Of a stretch of 64,000 nt of DNA, positions 34,023 through 45,850 are shown one piece after another (position 1 is the stretch's first letter; every line of letters starts with the position of its first letter). The translations under genes were made by a program, and so were the position numbers. Source of the stretch: Linnemannia hyalina (taxonomy: Eukaryota; Mortierellomycota; Mortierellomycetes; Mortierellales; Mortierellaceae); the NCBI GenBank assembly GCA_019671135.1, contig JAHRHY010000009.1:496001-560000 (forward strand), written 5' to 3'. The notes beneath the pieces are model-generated. The model was not told the origin of the DNA, ran no database searches, and saw only the letters and a program-made list of their open reading frames with translations.

Positions 34023-34562
34023 TTATTGTTGTGGTCCTGAGGGTGAGGCTGGGCGGAAGGCGCTGAGTGCCGCATGAAAGAGTGGGTACTGGGACGCATT
34101 GGCGCCTGTCTGTGTGGTACTGACATAGTGGACCCCTGAGGTTGGCGGTGCGAGTTCGTTATGGTTCTGGTGTTGTTTGGAATGTTGTTGCTGTTGTTGT
34201 TGGAGGAGGAGGTGGTGACTGAGTGCCGAGGCAGCGTTCCCGCCGGTGGTGAACATGAGCGAGGCGGGTGGGTTGGGGTTGGAGGTGCATTGGGCGTACA
34301 GGTTGGGTATACTTGTTCGCTGCTTGCGGACAAAGGGCATGGAATAGTTGTCGTGGAGGGACGAGGAGGAGGTGGTGGTGAGCGAGAGAGATGAGTCGGA
34401 TGGACTGCTAAAGCAGGCCGATCCGGCGGAGCTCGAAGAGGACGAGGACGATGCTGAGGACGACATCAGGTCGGTCAGACGGCACTCTTCTGAACAGTAG
34501 GTCTCCCCTTCAGCGGTATGCTTCTCGCAGACCAGGCACCAGTCGCAGTCAACGCCGTCCAT
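34023..34562 (-). CDS. Ecl1-like zinc-binding regulator
   Basis: A single-exon gene of 179 residues, starting at the ATG at 34560-34562; longer in-frame extension is leader-like. The N-terminus DWCLVCEKHTAEGETYCSEEC carries four cysteines in a CxxC...YCSxxC arrangement followed by Arg, as in the Ecl1/2/3 family (life-span regulatory factor, PF12855), small nuclear-acting proteins that extend chronological lifespan and respond to stress or starvation in fission yeast. After the motif the protein is low-complexity: poly-Ser (residues about 34-45), Ser/Thr-rich sequence and a Gln/His run near residue 126. It is longer than the roughly 80-150 residues usual for the family. A C/T-rich leader precedes it on the minus strand. 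The call rests on the zinc motif at the very start and nothing else. Confidence 0.55.
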   Translation of the reverse strand: MDGVDCDWCLVCEKHTAEGETYCSEECRLTDLMSSSASSSSSSSSAGSACFSSPSDSSLSLTTTSSSSLHDNYSMPFVRKQRTSIPNLYAQCTSNPNPPASLMFTTGGNAASALSHHLLLQQQQQQHSKQHQNHNELAPPTSGVHYVSTTQTGANASQYPLFHAALSAFRPASPSGPQQ

Positions 34563-37500
34563 GGTTTGTATATTCAACGAAACGAGGGTGAAAGTGAAAG
34601 GAGGGGGTGGTTGTTGTGTTTGTCGAAAAAAACGAAGGACTGAGAAGATGTGGTGCACTGTCGGTTTTTTGCGGTTGTTGTGGACCGGGGGAGTGCAAGG
34701 TGGGCAAAGTGGGAGGTTGAAAGTAGGAAGCAATTGAACACGGGCCAATGATGAAAAGAGAGTAGCGGTGGAGTAGCGGAGTATGTTTAGGCAAGGAGGT
34801 TGTTTGTGTAAGGTGAAGAAGAAAGTGAAGCGAAAATGGTTGTTGCAGCTGTTGAATAAATAAGTGTCTTTTTTAAAGTGTTTCTAAATAGTGTTCCGTG
34901 ATGGAATAAAGAAGAATACGTAGAAGAGGGTATGAAGGAATGACCGACTGAATGAAACGCGATGAACGAATGGAACAGCGAAAAGAGAGAGTGCAGGCAG
35001 GGTGTTTTGCGAGTGGATGACCTGTTTGTTGTTGCAGGACAATGATGGTGGGTTGAAGTGGAATACTGGCGGGAATAAAGAGAGCGAGTAGCGGGAGTGA
35101 GAAAGGTAGTGTTGGCAGTGAAGGTAGAAGTGTGTTGGACAAGGTTAAGGAAGAGTAGAAAGAGAAATTGTTGGGTGAAGAGGAGAAGAAGGAGGAAGAA
35201 AGAAGGAGGAAAGAAAGAAGGAAAGAAAGAAAGGAGAAGAGAGAGAAGAAAGAAGAAAAGAAGAAGAAAGAAGGAGGGCCAATGGGTCAATGGATAATGG
35301 TCCTTATTCAATCCATTACAATGAATAACGAACAAGCCAAGAAAGAGTCAACCCTCTTCCTAGGAGAAAGGGAAGGGAGAAGAGGGTCGATGCGCATGAG
35401 TCAACTCCAGAGCCTGTGTATCTTTCTCCCTCTCACACTCGTTCAGGAATAGAAATATGGCATAAACCTACATAAACCCATTATTGCAATGCTGTATTAT
35501 GAAGAGTGCCACTCTTGTTCAGAATGGCGTGCAAAGTGCAATTGACACAGCTCCTCCAGCTCCTGTTCTTGCTCTCTCTTGCTCCCTTGCTCCTTCTCTT
35601 GCTCTTGTCCCCCATATCCATCCATATCCAAGCAAGTTCAGGGACAGACAAAAAGTCAGGGACACATCAACACACAGCCAGAAATGTTACTATCAACGAC
35701 TCTGCTTTTGCCACAATATACTACCAAGATACTGACGATGACGATGACTCTACTTACCACCTCCACTTTGCTACTACAGCCAGGTTATGCTACCGCCACG
35801 AATTGAACATTCGTAAGTCTACTACTGTTTGCGAAGGAGCCCTGACGAAGAGACAGGACCCATGGGTCCCCCTTTTTTTTTATCCCGCGGTATTCTCTTA
35901 CAAAAATGATTGCATGATGATGCCACTCTCATAAATGACTGCGTTCCCGAAACGCAGACAAAAAAACGAGAGCAACAATAGCAAATAGCAGGATGGGACA
36001 AGCGCAAATCCCCTGGAATAGAGGAATGGAAAGAGAACCATGAACAAAAAAAAAGGGCTCTCTTTCCTTTTCACTCTATCAACTTTGTCTCTTTTGTTTC
36101 CTTCTTCCTCTTCCTCCTCCACATAATTGCCCATTGCCAACAACCTTGTGTGTCCACTTTTTTTTTTTTTTTTTGTACAGCCGTTGAAAGACAAGAAGAA
36201 CAATGCATACATAAGAAGAGGATTACACAACACAACACTGCCTTCTAGTCAATGCAAAAACAGGGCTGACTAGAGAGTTAAGTGTGGGATGACAGAGCAA
36301 AGCAAGGGACATCACATCCAACCATCTAGTCATTTACTCTGTACAAGCGTTTTGCATATTGCTAGTCAATTGCCATTACGAATTCAACCCGCGCAATATG
36401 ACATTTGAATGAATGCGAATGTATGTCCGTCCCTTGTCCATGTCTTGAGCACGTAGTCATTAGTAGTCGTATTGGATCAAAAATAACAACAAAAAAGGCC
36501 TCAAAAAATGAGAATTGAGCGCAAAATGATGGTCCTAGGACTAAGAGGAAGGAAGACCCATGTCCAGCCAGGTGCTTGCTTGCCAATCCAATCCAATATC
36601 CGCGCAAAGCAAAGCAGCAATGCAAACCACAAGCAAAAACAATAATCCCTCTTTTTTTTATCTCCCGTGCCATTTCCCTCATTTCCCTCCCTTTCTGATC
36701 GTGTTCATTTCTGATGGTGATAATCGGAGCGTAGATGATGAATTGTTTGTGTTCAGAGGTCTGCTGGCTGGGGCGCTACGCCTACTTTGTTTACACCACT
36801 CGGTTGGCGCAATGCCTGCCTGCAACAATTAACTCAATCCTCATTCTTCGTACAAACGTTTTCCTTTCCATCCTTATCCTTTGTCCCTCTCTTCCTTTCA
36901 TCCTTCGCCGTCTGATCCCTTCCTTCCCCAGAAATTAAGAGAGTGAGAGTGAGAACAATAAAATTGGGAAAAAAGGTTGGGAAATGATTTACCATCCAAC
37001 CATTCTGGCGCATTGCCCAGCCACTCGCCATCATCATCTATGCCCCTCCCTTCCCTTTGTTCCCATTGTTCACTTCCGTGTGTGTATATTTTTAGTTCAG
37101 AGAAAATGAAGGTTTGCGCAGGAATCAAAGGCAAGGCAGAGAGAGATGACATACGCACTGTCAGTGTTGCAGATGTTGCACGATCAATAGCCAGGATAAT
37201 CAATCGAAGAGACGATGTTCATTTTCTTTTTCTTTTTGATCCATTAAAAGCTACCTTAGTTATAGGGTCCTAACCCCCTTTATTGAATAGAAATGTGAAT
37301 GCGGTGAATTAGCCCAGGTAGCCAGGTGTTTGTCTTGTCCTATGCGCTCTGTACGTGTATCAAGCAAAGGAGCAGCAAACAATTCGAATGCAAAGTACAG
37401 ATTAGCAAGTGCAGTTTGCAATCATGAAACGCCACTTCCTTTGGCCTTGTAGCACGTTGTTCACTAAACTCCTAAAGATGGTACCCATGAGGTCCAAGAA

Positions 37501-38963
37501 TTGGCTACCATGCTTACAACACAAAAAAAGAGCAAATAAAGAAAAAGAAACACAGCCAGGATATGAAAACACAAAGTGAATCCGTTCATATTGCATGCAT
37601 CCGACTCCTAAGAATAAAACACGAGCCTTTTCCCCCTTTCTTCTTTGCTGTTCGGGTTCGACTTTGGCTTCTGTTTCGTCTGTTGTTGAACTTTTTTTGT
37701 CGATCCGAAGTTGCCTCCTTTGTTCCCTTGTTCTTTATCTTCTTTTATTTCAAAAACACGTATAAACAAACGGTCGCAGGCACGGAGGGAGGAAAAGGAG
37801 TACGGGAGCAGCGAAACGCCTCAGCATCACCGCCATCCGCCGCACGTTTGTCCCAAAAGTTCAATTTTTTAAGGACACTATGGAATTCAACAGGCCAGAT
37901 ACCTAAAAATATCGATGACACGCAAAGGGCTGGTTGAATGGATGGTTGAAATGAAGGGAGGCAGGACTGCAGGTCGTTCAGTTACGTGTCATGCACATTA
38001 CACTCACCATAGAGCACCAATATATAAATGAAAAAAGAGCAAGGGGAAGAAGCATTGGATCGAGAACTCTGTCCTTCCCAACCCCAATAATACAAAAATG
38101 CAAACAGCCAGGGGTGAAGACATATACACCACGCTCTTTTGTTTGTTCAAAGGTTGCGCCTGGCCTGCTCAAGATACCAGAAACAGCGCATTAATGGGCC
38201 TCCAATGTATATATGTTTTGCATAATCCTGGACGAAATTCGGAAGTGAAGAAAAAGGGCTGAAGGTCGGAACGGATTAAAGAGGGGAGGGAACTGCTTTG
38301 TCTCCAGGCCATGCAATTTTTTTTGTTGTTGTCTTGTCAACAGATGGGTTGGTGCATGGCCTTCTTGTGATTCCTGCATGATGCTTACCGAAGAGACAGC
38401 GTGGAGAAAAAAAGAAAACAAAAGCGTAAAATAAGGATCAAATAAATATTGCTTCTTCGCGCTCCGTGATCGAGGTGTTGACGAAGAACGCTGTTTTGTG
38501 CTATGCTGGATGACCAATCTCAGGGAACAAACGAAAGGAAACGGCGAAAAGGGAAAGAGGCCAGGTGGCTGGGTCATGACAAGGAATAAAGGCGTGTAAA
38601 AAACGCATATACAATAACCTTGTTCATTCCTTTCCCTCAAAGTCAGAGCACGGATGTCACACGCTCATGGAAGGCAGGTACAATAGAAAGCTGTCAATGG
38701 TAAGGACAAGGTTGCCGTCGCATTCTTTTCCTCATCCCTTGTCTCTTTTCCTGTCCGTCTATCCTCACTCTCATTTTCGTCTGTCAAACACGCCTCTCTC
38801 TCTCAACTAATGAGTAACGGTAGATCATCTCTTTTTTTCTCGTTCATGCCTCACACCCTATCCCCTCACGCCATCTTCAGAAAGATAGTAGCAAAAACCC
38901 CATCTATCTTCATATGATATCAATGAAAAGCTTAAAAACTTTAGTGTGAGAGAAAGAGACAGC
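34563..38963. other. Gene-poor region
   Basis: About 4.4 kb. The first 700 bases are a purine-rich plus strand (pyrimidine-rich leader of the Ecl1-like gene), including GAAGAAAGAAGG-type repeats at 35180-35275. A T16 run lies at 36159-36174. Beyond the candidate exon at 35524-35812 no coding is supported; other open frames look random. Confidence 0.45.
35524..35812 (+). CDS. Possible first exon of a secreted protein
   Basis: From the ATG at 35524 the frame encodes a basic start, a long Leu-rich hydrophobic segment (LLQLLFLLSLAPLLLLLLL) and then hydrophilic sequence with NVTINDSAF and an Asp run (DTDDDDDSTYHLHF), the profile of a signal peptide plus mature domain. A GTAAGT at 35813 would end the exon in phase 1. 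No matching downstream exon was identified, so the gene is either partial, very short or absent. No family was recognised. Confidence 0.25.
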
Positions 38964-39990
38964 CTAAACCACTGGGCGCCTGAACTGCTTCCAAAAGTCA
39001 TCATGGTAGCCCTTCTGCAGCGATGGCCAGTGCTTTTTGACCCATGCATGATACCCCACACATTCCAAAAACCCACATTACTCGAGATCAGTCAGAGCAA
39101 CACGGCGGAGCATTAGGTCCTGAAGAAGACCCAGTCCGCTCGCAAGGTTCTTCTCGTGGCTGGAACGAGAACGGTAATCGGCGCCAAAGGCAGGCCTGTA
39201 CTGCGATCCAGTTCTGCAGAAGCAAACCCCAGTGCTTACAGTACGAAAGGTCGTCATCGTCAATGTCCCCGATAATGACATCCTTGAACTTCGCAAGATG
39301 TCCTGATTGGCGGTAGAGTAGTCGTTGTTCCTGAAGACCTTGGTTGAACCTGGTCCTATCCAAGGCGGAAAAAGAGTTGAATGCCTTCCCTTCCAAACGC
39401 GGGTTGCTCGTGGCGTCTCGTCGCGTTAAAGTGAACACGAAAGACTTCCAGACCCTTGCAAACCTACTTAGTCTCAGAAACAGTGCTTGAATTCAAATGT
39501 GATCGAGTGTAGGAGCGCTGATGATAACGACGCGCTTCATTTTCGGGGCAGAGCGACCAAATTCGTCATTTACCTTGAATCCTTCTGGAAAGAGGGTTTC
39601 GAGTGTATCGACATGCTGGAACAGTGCTGGAATCACCAAGTGATGGAGATAACTATAATAAGAAATCGTCGTCGCAGTGGTTCTCCAACCTCGAAGACTG
39701 AGCGCAGAGAGCAGCGCGCAGGTTGAATCGGTCAACTTACGTCAAATAGGATGACAGCTGGAGGCAGTGGGCCAGAAGTGACCGAGCAAAATCGACACAT
39801 TGATGAACGTTCGAATTGAAGAAAGTCAAGTTCGAGGGCTGGAAACCATGGGACCAATCGGCCGATGACTGCCTGGTCAATGCACAAGCGGTCGAAAATC
39901 AGCTTCTTGAGGTTGGGAAGGCAATCGAGTCATGTGGGTCCATCAGACAACGCGTGGTCGATGAAGATGCTGAAGATGCGATGTCCAATG
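38964..39990 (-). pseudogene. Decayed leucine-rich-repeat (F-box/LRR-like) gene
   Basis: Pieces of one protein appear in different minus-strand frames. About 39750-39945 gives LDCLPNLKKLIFDRLCIDQA and VPWFPALELDFLQF, with an LRR pattern, followed by a GTAAGT at 39735-39740. About 39300-39360 gives FNQGLQEQRLLYRQSGHLAKF. About 39080-39200 gives NLASGLGLLQDLMLRRVALT. After an in-frame TAA at 39078-39080 the same frame continues as HAWVKKHWPSLQKGYHDDFW to a stop at 38964-38966. Frame changes and stop codons show decay. The pattern resembles the large F-box/LRR families of Mortierella-type fungi, but no F-box is visible, so the family assignment is tentative. Confidence 0.45.
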
Positions 39991-40251
39991 CTGGTGCAAA
40001 GTATTGAGTAGCAGCTCTTCTCTTGTCCTGATATTGGCGCTTTTGCCTGTCCATCATATTGTCATTACATGGAACAAAAGCGACTTGTTCCATTGTCCAC
40101 CGTTGTAGCCATCGACAGAAAATAGACAAAAGAAACAAATGAACCATTTTCTGTGTTTTTTTTCTTTCTTTGCGTCGTTGCCACCATTTCGTATTTTTTA
40201 TGGGTCAGAAACAACTACCAATGCACGCCAACACTCCAATGAATGCTCCAC

Positions 40252-40293
<42 letters not shown>

Positions 40294-41867
40294 ATACATC
40301 AACTGTCGCAATGGTGGTTTAATGTTCACTTAGCTAGGGTGTGAAGTAAACGAGTAGGAGACAATGACGATGCTTGAGCTGCAGGATGGCGAGCGTTGCT
40401 GCTGCCATCACCGTTACTTAGTTGTTTTTGGTGCCGATGTACAACGACTTGGATGAATAGAGAGTTAGAGAATGGGCGAATGACAAGAGAGTATATTCCA
40501 CGAGCTTTTATTTCTTGTCGCCTTTACAACTGTCGTCAGCCCAGCACAGTGCAGGCAGGATAACGTCTCATGTCAACATCACCCTCACTTTCACCTCTAC
40601 CACCTGAACGCATGACGGGCGAAGTCAAGTCTCTCGTATTCGGTCTTGTTGTGAGAATCTCTAATTGAGCAGTCTCTTATTACACACGCAAATCCAGCTC
40701 ACTTCCAGACCATGGACTTTTCTAAGAGACAATGAGATGACTAAATATCCCCCATTTCCCTTTGCTCGAGGCTTTTTAGCCGAGGCATGTATGCCATGAA
40801 TAATTCACCAACTCCTAAACCCGTCCTCATATTCGTACGACAATAGTAAATTAGGTGTTTGTGTAGATGCGAATGTGCATGCGCCACCCACGCCCAAAAC
40901 AGATTTTATTCTACCCTCTCCGTGCCATGCCCGTGCCTTTGTGGATTATCATGTGGAGTAGGAATGAGGTGTTGAGATTATTAGCTTAGTGGCCCTACTT
41001 TATGAAGGCGTTATTTTAGCGCGCAAGAGCCGCGGTCACCCTTTCCTTTTCCCCTTGGGTGGCAATGGGTGCTAAGACAAAGAGCGGCTAAACACTACAG
41101 TAAACAGAAAACAAAGGAAGAGAAAGAGCCCTTGGCCAATGCCTCACCTTCCCTCCTCCTTCCTCTCCCTGCTGTCTACAGAAAGCATCTGGTTCGCTAA
41201 TTCGTTCCGTTCCTTTCTCCACTTCTCCAATTCTCTCTTTAACGGACAATTTGTCCCTTGCGTTGATGGATAAATGATGAGGTGGGTGAACAAAGTGGGC
41301 TGTGGTCAAAAGCAAGGTTGTCAGATGCATGTGCAAATAAGCCATGGCCCCCCGACTCTCTCTCACAGTGGTCCTCCTCTACAGTTGCACGAATACATAC
41401 CTGTCTACTCTCTACAACACCTCAACTGGGCCGCTTATCGCATTAGCGTTGCAGTCCCGCAACGCAAAGAAATTGCTCTCAACTTTTTATATTTTCACCT
41501 CACGCCCTTCCCCCTTCTCCGTTCTTTCTCCCTTGTGAATGGAGAGTAGAGTTCCAATCGTCCGTTAGGCCAGTTGGTTGTTCTTTGTCAGGTTCTTTCC
41601 TCTCCCTCTCCAATGCTCATGCTCCATTGCCTGATCGAACGAGTAAAGTGAGTGAAGGCTCAGCTTTCGGCGGGGCCTTATTTTCCGTCCCTTCTCTTTT
41701 TATGCCCTCTTCTTTTCTTCTTTTTCTCTTTTTTCTTTTCTTCTCCACACTTCACTGTCCAACTCCACTTCAACCCTACCCTCTCTCAACTCCTACTCCT
41801 CCTACCTCATAACCCAATCTCACACTCTCCGACTTCTACCCTTCTCCACAACCATACAAACAACAAA
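39991..41867. other. Intergenic, upstream of the GPI-type protein
   Basis: No gene supported. It holds the A35 tract (40256-40290), and the last 200 bases are C/T-rich leader before the ATG at 41868. Confidence 0.45.
40256..40290. repeat. A35 homopolymer
   Basis: An uninterrupted run of 35 A residues. No retrocopy body is recognisable directly upstream on the plus strand, so it is recorded only as a simple repeat. Confidence 0.85.
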
Positions 41868-42263
41868 ATGATGTTCAAATCCTCCGTCACGACCTTCCTC
41901 CTCCTCGCAACCCTCGCGATCGTCTCCACCGCCCAAGAGGTCGCCCCAGTCCCTACCCCTACCACCGAGACCACCACCACCACCACCGCTGCCCCCACCG
42001 GAACCATCTCGGGCACCCCCACAATCACGACCGCACCCGCCACCCTTCCTACCAACAACATGACTGCAGTTCCCGACTTTTCGTCCCTAGCAAGTGTCAT
42101 CGCCTCTGTTGCGACCGCTCGGTCTCTCAACCCTGGCTCCTCGCCTACCCCCGCGGCTGGTGCCAAAAACTCTGCCTCAAGGATGGGTGGTGATGTCTTG
42201 ACTGGAATGGCGTTTGTTGTATTGTCGGCTGTTGTTGCCGGCGCTGGTACTCTTGCTCTTTAA
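41868..42263 (+). CDS. Small Thr/Pro-rich GPI-anchored cell-wall protein
   Basis: A single exon of 131 residues. Residues 1-22 are a signal peptide (FKSSVTTFLLLATLAIVSTA, cleavage after Ala-Gln likely). The mature part is dominated by Thr, Pro and Ala (TETTTTTTAAPTGTISGTP), which suits heavy O-glycosylation, with one NMT N-glycosylation site. The end is a hydrophobic tail (VLTGMAFVVLSAVVAGAGTL) preceded by small residues GAKNSAS, the form of a GPI attachment signal. The ATG at 41868 was preferred to that at 41871 because it is first. A C/T-rich leader precedes it. No catalytic domain is present; a structural or adhesive wall role is likely but not specific. Confidence 0.75.
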   Translation: MMFKSSVTTFLLLATLAIVSTAQEVAPVPTPTTETTTTTTAAPTGTISGTPTITTAPATLPTNNMTAVPDFSSLASVIASVATARSLNPGSSPTPAAGAKNSASRMGGDVLTGMAFVVLSAVVAGAGTLAL

Positions 42264-43117
42264 AGAAGAATTATCGTACAAAAAGGGAAGGAAAAAAAAA
42301 AAAAGTATTAAAGTATTAATAAATTGCGATCGAGTTCTGTATGGAGCGAGTTCACTCTTGTTTACAACACCACTTTACAAAAAAAAAAAAAAAAAAAAGA
42401 TGAACGCTTTACTGCCTTGTTTATGTTCATTCACTTGGCTGACTAGATGGATGGCCCAAGAACCGCCATTAGTCCAATTTTTTTTTACTTCTCGACGCTC
42501 AGTCACCTTTCTGACTTAAATGCATGAACAATGGTCTTTGAACAAGATCCGACTGTTCTCCTTTGAAGTATGAGAAAGAAGAGTGCAGAGGAAAGAAACG
42601 AGTAAGCGAAACAAGCTGAGTCTCGATTTACCCTCTCAGCAAGTTACTGGGTTCCGTGTGCGTGCGTGTGCCTGAAACGGACCTGAACATGAATTAGTGT
42701 TTGCTTCTTTGTTCTCACTCCTCGTGAAAAAAGGGCGTAAAGTCATATTTCGCGAACAGGACGCAAATGATAGCTCCAGCGTCCATTTCTGCTCTCTTTG
42801 CCAATGCTTTTTCCATTCTGGGTTGTGACCACCACCACCACCACCACCACCACCACCACCACCACCACCACAACAACAACAACAACAAAACAAGATAGCT
42901 ATCATCGTCATTTCCTGATCGTCAGCAACAATACCACCAGCGGCAACATTCAAAAGATGAGAACCATAATGTCATGCGGTCGATGATGAAAAAAAATATT
43001 TCTATGTAATATGGTCAAAGGGAAGGATATGAAACAGAGGACAGGGCAACTAGAAGAAAGAAATGGTTGCCTGCTACATGATGGAGGAAGTAGAGAGGGA
43101 AAAAGAAGGAAGAATAT
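42264..43117. other. Convergent 3' flanks with microsatellite
   Basis: Spacer between the stop of the GPI-type gene (plus) and the stop of fumarase (minus), with A-rich runs at about 42287-42304 and 42380-42398 and the ACC/CAA microsatellite. No gene. Confidence 0.5.
42828..42888. repeat. (ACC)n-(CAA)n microsatellite
   Basis: About 14 ACC units (42828-42870) followed by about six ACA/CAA units. The His/Thr or Gly-run open frames over it are artefacts. Confidence 0.85.
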
Positions 43118-44583
43118 TTACTTGGCCTTGGTGGGTCCCAACATGAGCTCGGGGCGGACCCACTCCTTAAACTGCTGGTCGTTCAAGAGACCGAGGGAGA
43201 TGGCAGCCTCCTTCAAGGTGGTGCCCTCCTTGTGGGCCTTCTTGGCGCACTTGGCGGCGTTGTCGTAACCAATGTAAGGGTTAAGAGCAGTGACCAACAT
43301 CAACGACTCGTTCATGATGGCGTTGATCTTCTTCTCGTTGGCCTCAATACCGACAACACAGTTCTTGGTGAACGAGACGCAGGCATCGGAAAGGAGACGG
43401 ATCGACTGGATGGTGTTCTTGACCATCACAGGCTTGAAGACGTTCAACTCGAAGTGACCGTTCGAGCCAGCGATAGAGACGGTGGTGTTGTTACCCATGA
43501 CTTGGGAGCAGACCATGGTCATGGCCTCGCACTGGGTAGGGTTGACCTTGCCGGGCATGATCGACGAACCGGGCTCGTTCTCGGGCAAGTTCAACTCGCC
43601 GAGACCGCAGCGGGGACCAGAGCCCAAGAAGCGGATATCGTTGGCAATCTTCATCAACGAGACAGCCAAGACGTTCAAGGCACCGTGGGCCTCAACAATG
43701 GCATCGTGGGCAGCAAGAGCCTCGAACTTGTTGGGGGCAGTCTTGAAGGGGAGCTTAGTGATGCTCGAGATGGCATCAGCAACCTTGACATCGAAACCCT
43801 CGCGGGTGTTCAAGCCCTACATATGTACGGAAGCATCAAAAGATATCATCGCATTAGTTCCAGAGTCACTCCCTTTCTACGTCTCTCTCTCTCTCGTGTA
43901 CTTTAACTTCGTGTTTTCTGCTCTTATTCTCACGTTCTCGTCTCTTTGTTGTCTCGCTTTCTTTTTTCCTCTCCTTGTCAACTCCACTTCTGACATCTTC
44001 CGATGCGTGAGAGTTTCCTTGTTTTTCAATTGCTCCAGTGCGCGTCCAATGTGCGTCTAATATGCGACAATGATGTCCAAGTGTCCTCGTTGTTGTTGTT
44101 GTCCTGCGTAAAACATTGCCCCCTAATCACACCGTCATTTTTCTTCTCCACACAGTCAACTTTTCCCACGTGCAATAAAGGTGTCCACAAAAACAAGGTC
44201 AAAAGACATACAGTTCCGACGGCGGTACCGCCCTGGGCGAGGTTGTAGAGATGGGGAAGGGTGCTCTGGACACGCTCGAGACCGTAGGTGAGCTGCTGGG
44301 AGTAGCCAGAGAATTCTTGTCCGAGAGTCAAGGGGGTAGCATCCTGCAAGTGGGTACGACCAATCTTGATGATGTGCTTGAACTCGTCCGACTTAGCCTG
44401 GATGGCATCGCGGAGGAGGGTGACGGCGGGGATGAGGCGCTGGTTGATCTCGATGGCGGTAGCGACGTGCATGGCGGTGGGGAAGGTGTCGTTGGAGGAC
44501 TGGGACATGTTGACGTGGTCGTTGGGGTGGACGGGCTTCTTGGAACCGAGCTCACCTCCGAGGAGCTCAATGGCACGGTTGGA

Positions 44584-44620
<37 letters not shown>

Positions 44621-45850
44621 GAACCGGTCTGCCAGACGACCAAAGGGAAGTGCTCGAGGAGCTTACCCTCAATGACCTCGTCGGAGGCCCTGACGATAGC
44701 ATCACCGACCTTGGCATCGAGACCGTAGGTCATGTTGACCTGGGCAGCGGCGCGCTTCAAGACACCAAAGGCCTTGATAAGAGGCTCGGGCATGCGCTCG
44801 GTGGGTCCACCAATGTCGAAGTTTTGAAGCGAACTATTGATGATCAAAGTTGACGAGGTCAAGGAATGAGTTCATGCATTCATTTACTTTCCTTCTTTCT
44901 CACGTTCTTTTCATCATTTTCTTTGTCCGCTCCTTTGCTTTCTTTCTTCGTTTCTTATGACTACAAGGACATCTTGTCATATTTCTTCTCTTTCTTGTTA
45001 CGACTAGAGTGACAACCTTTTTCAGTCGTTCATAAAGTAAAAGAACCAGGCAAATCAGTATGCTTACCGCTGAGTCTGGGCACCCCAGTATCTGTCGGCG
45101 GGGACCTGGAGGTCACCAAAGGTATCGGCCTCCTGACGGAACTTTTGGGCCTTTGGACCGAGGACAGGGAAGATGGACGACATGTTAGTTTTGTGTGTAT
45201 TGTACGGTGCAAGAGCAGAAGTGGATATAAAAGTCAAAAGGTGGGGAAATAGGGAAGAAGGGTGGGGGTGAAAGAAAGGGGTTCAGAGAACTGGTTTTTA
45301 TAGCAAGTAAAACAGAGGAAAGAGAGGAGGGAGAGGACGGTGCGTGTAATTGAACGCGAGAGACATGCGAGAGTGATGGAGGTTTCATTGACTTGTTTAG
45401 AGGGGTTGGAGAAGAGCCGGGTTGGGTCACACATAATAAGACATGGGCGGGTTGTCTTTGCCCAGTCTTGTCCCGCTTCTATCCCATGGTTGTTTGTTGT
45501 TTGTAGAAAGAAAAAAGAGAGACGCGGTCAAAGCGTAGGACTTACCCAGGCAGCAGTGGAGCTGAGCGAGCGAAGCTGCTGGCGCAAGACCTATTGATGT
45601 GGCATTAATATCAAGGGAGAAGTAAGAGAAGAAGACGGTAAGTGAGAAATTCTCTGGGTGTGATGTCAAGAGGAAGAAGGGTGATCTGATCCGATCCGGG
45701 TAGAACGTGAATGTAATTTTTTTTTGTTGGGTGGTGTGTGTATATGTGTGTATGTGTGCAACGTGCAGCATGCCAAGTCGTAATTGAATGAGAAGAGAAG
45801 AGTGAACCTACGGGAGTGGCCCTGGTGGCGTTCAACTTCAAGATGTTCAT
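43118..45850 (-). CDS. FUM1: Fumarate hydratase, class II, with two alternative first exons
   Basis: Core exons on the minus strand are 45068-45150, 44212-44833 and 43118-43816; upstream exons 45546-45590 and 45812-45850 add a basic start ([13 protein letters not shown], then [15 protein letters not shown]) typical of a mitochondrial presequence, total about 495 residues. Alternatively, the third exon extends upstream to an ATG at 45181-45183 ([11 protein letters not shown]), giving a 478-residue form without a presequence. The enzyme converts fumarate and malate. The fumarate-lyase signature [25 protein letters not shown] and [16 protein letters not shown] are clear. The exact acceptor in the mitochondrial form is uncertain: CCAAAG at 45151, CAAAAG at 45142 and CAG at 45133 are all in phase. 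In yeast one translation product is shared between compartments; here alternative promoters are suggested. Confidence 0.95.
45184..45330 (-). promoter_or_regulatory. Possible internal promoter for cytosolic fumarase
   Basis: Directly upstream of the ATG at 45183 the coding strand is strongly C/T-rich and includes TTTTATATCC about 45 bases upstream, like leaders of other genes here. It contains no AG acceptor, so it is unlikely to be joined by splicing to the upstream presequence exons. Confidence 0.4.

Noticed and set aside
40256..40290. Poly(A) tail of a retrocopy
   Set aside because: No coding or RNA-like body precedes it on the plus strand and no flanking duplication was seen.
42780..42980. 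Poly-Thr and poly-Gly open frames
   Set aside because: Translation of the ACC/CAA microsatellite.
43232..44853. Open frames of 192-224 codons on the plus strand across fumarase exons
   Set aside because: They lie antisense to conserved fumarase exons and mirror its codon bias; no motifs of their own.
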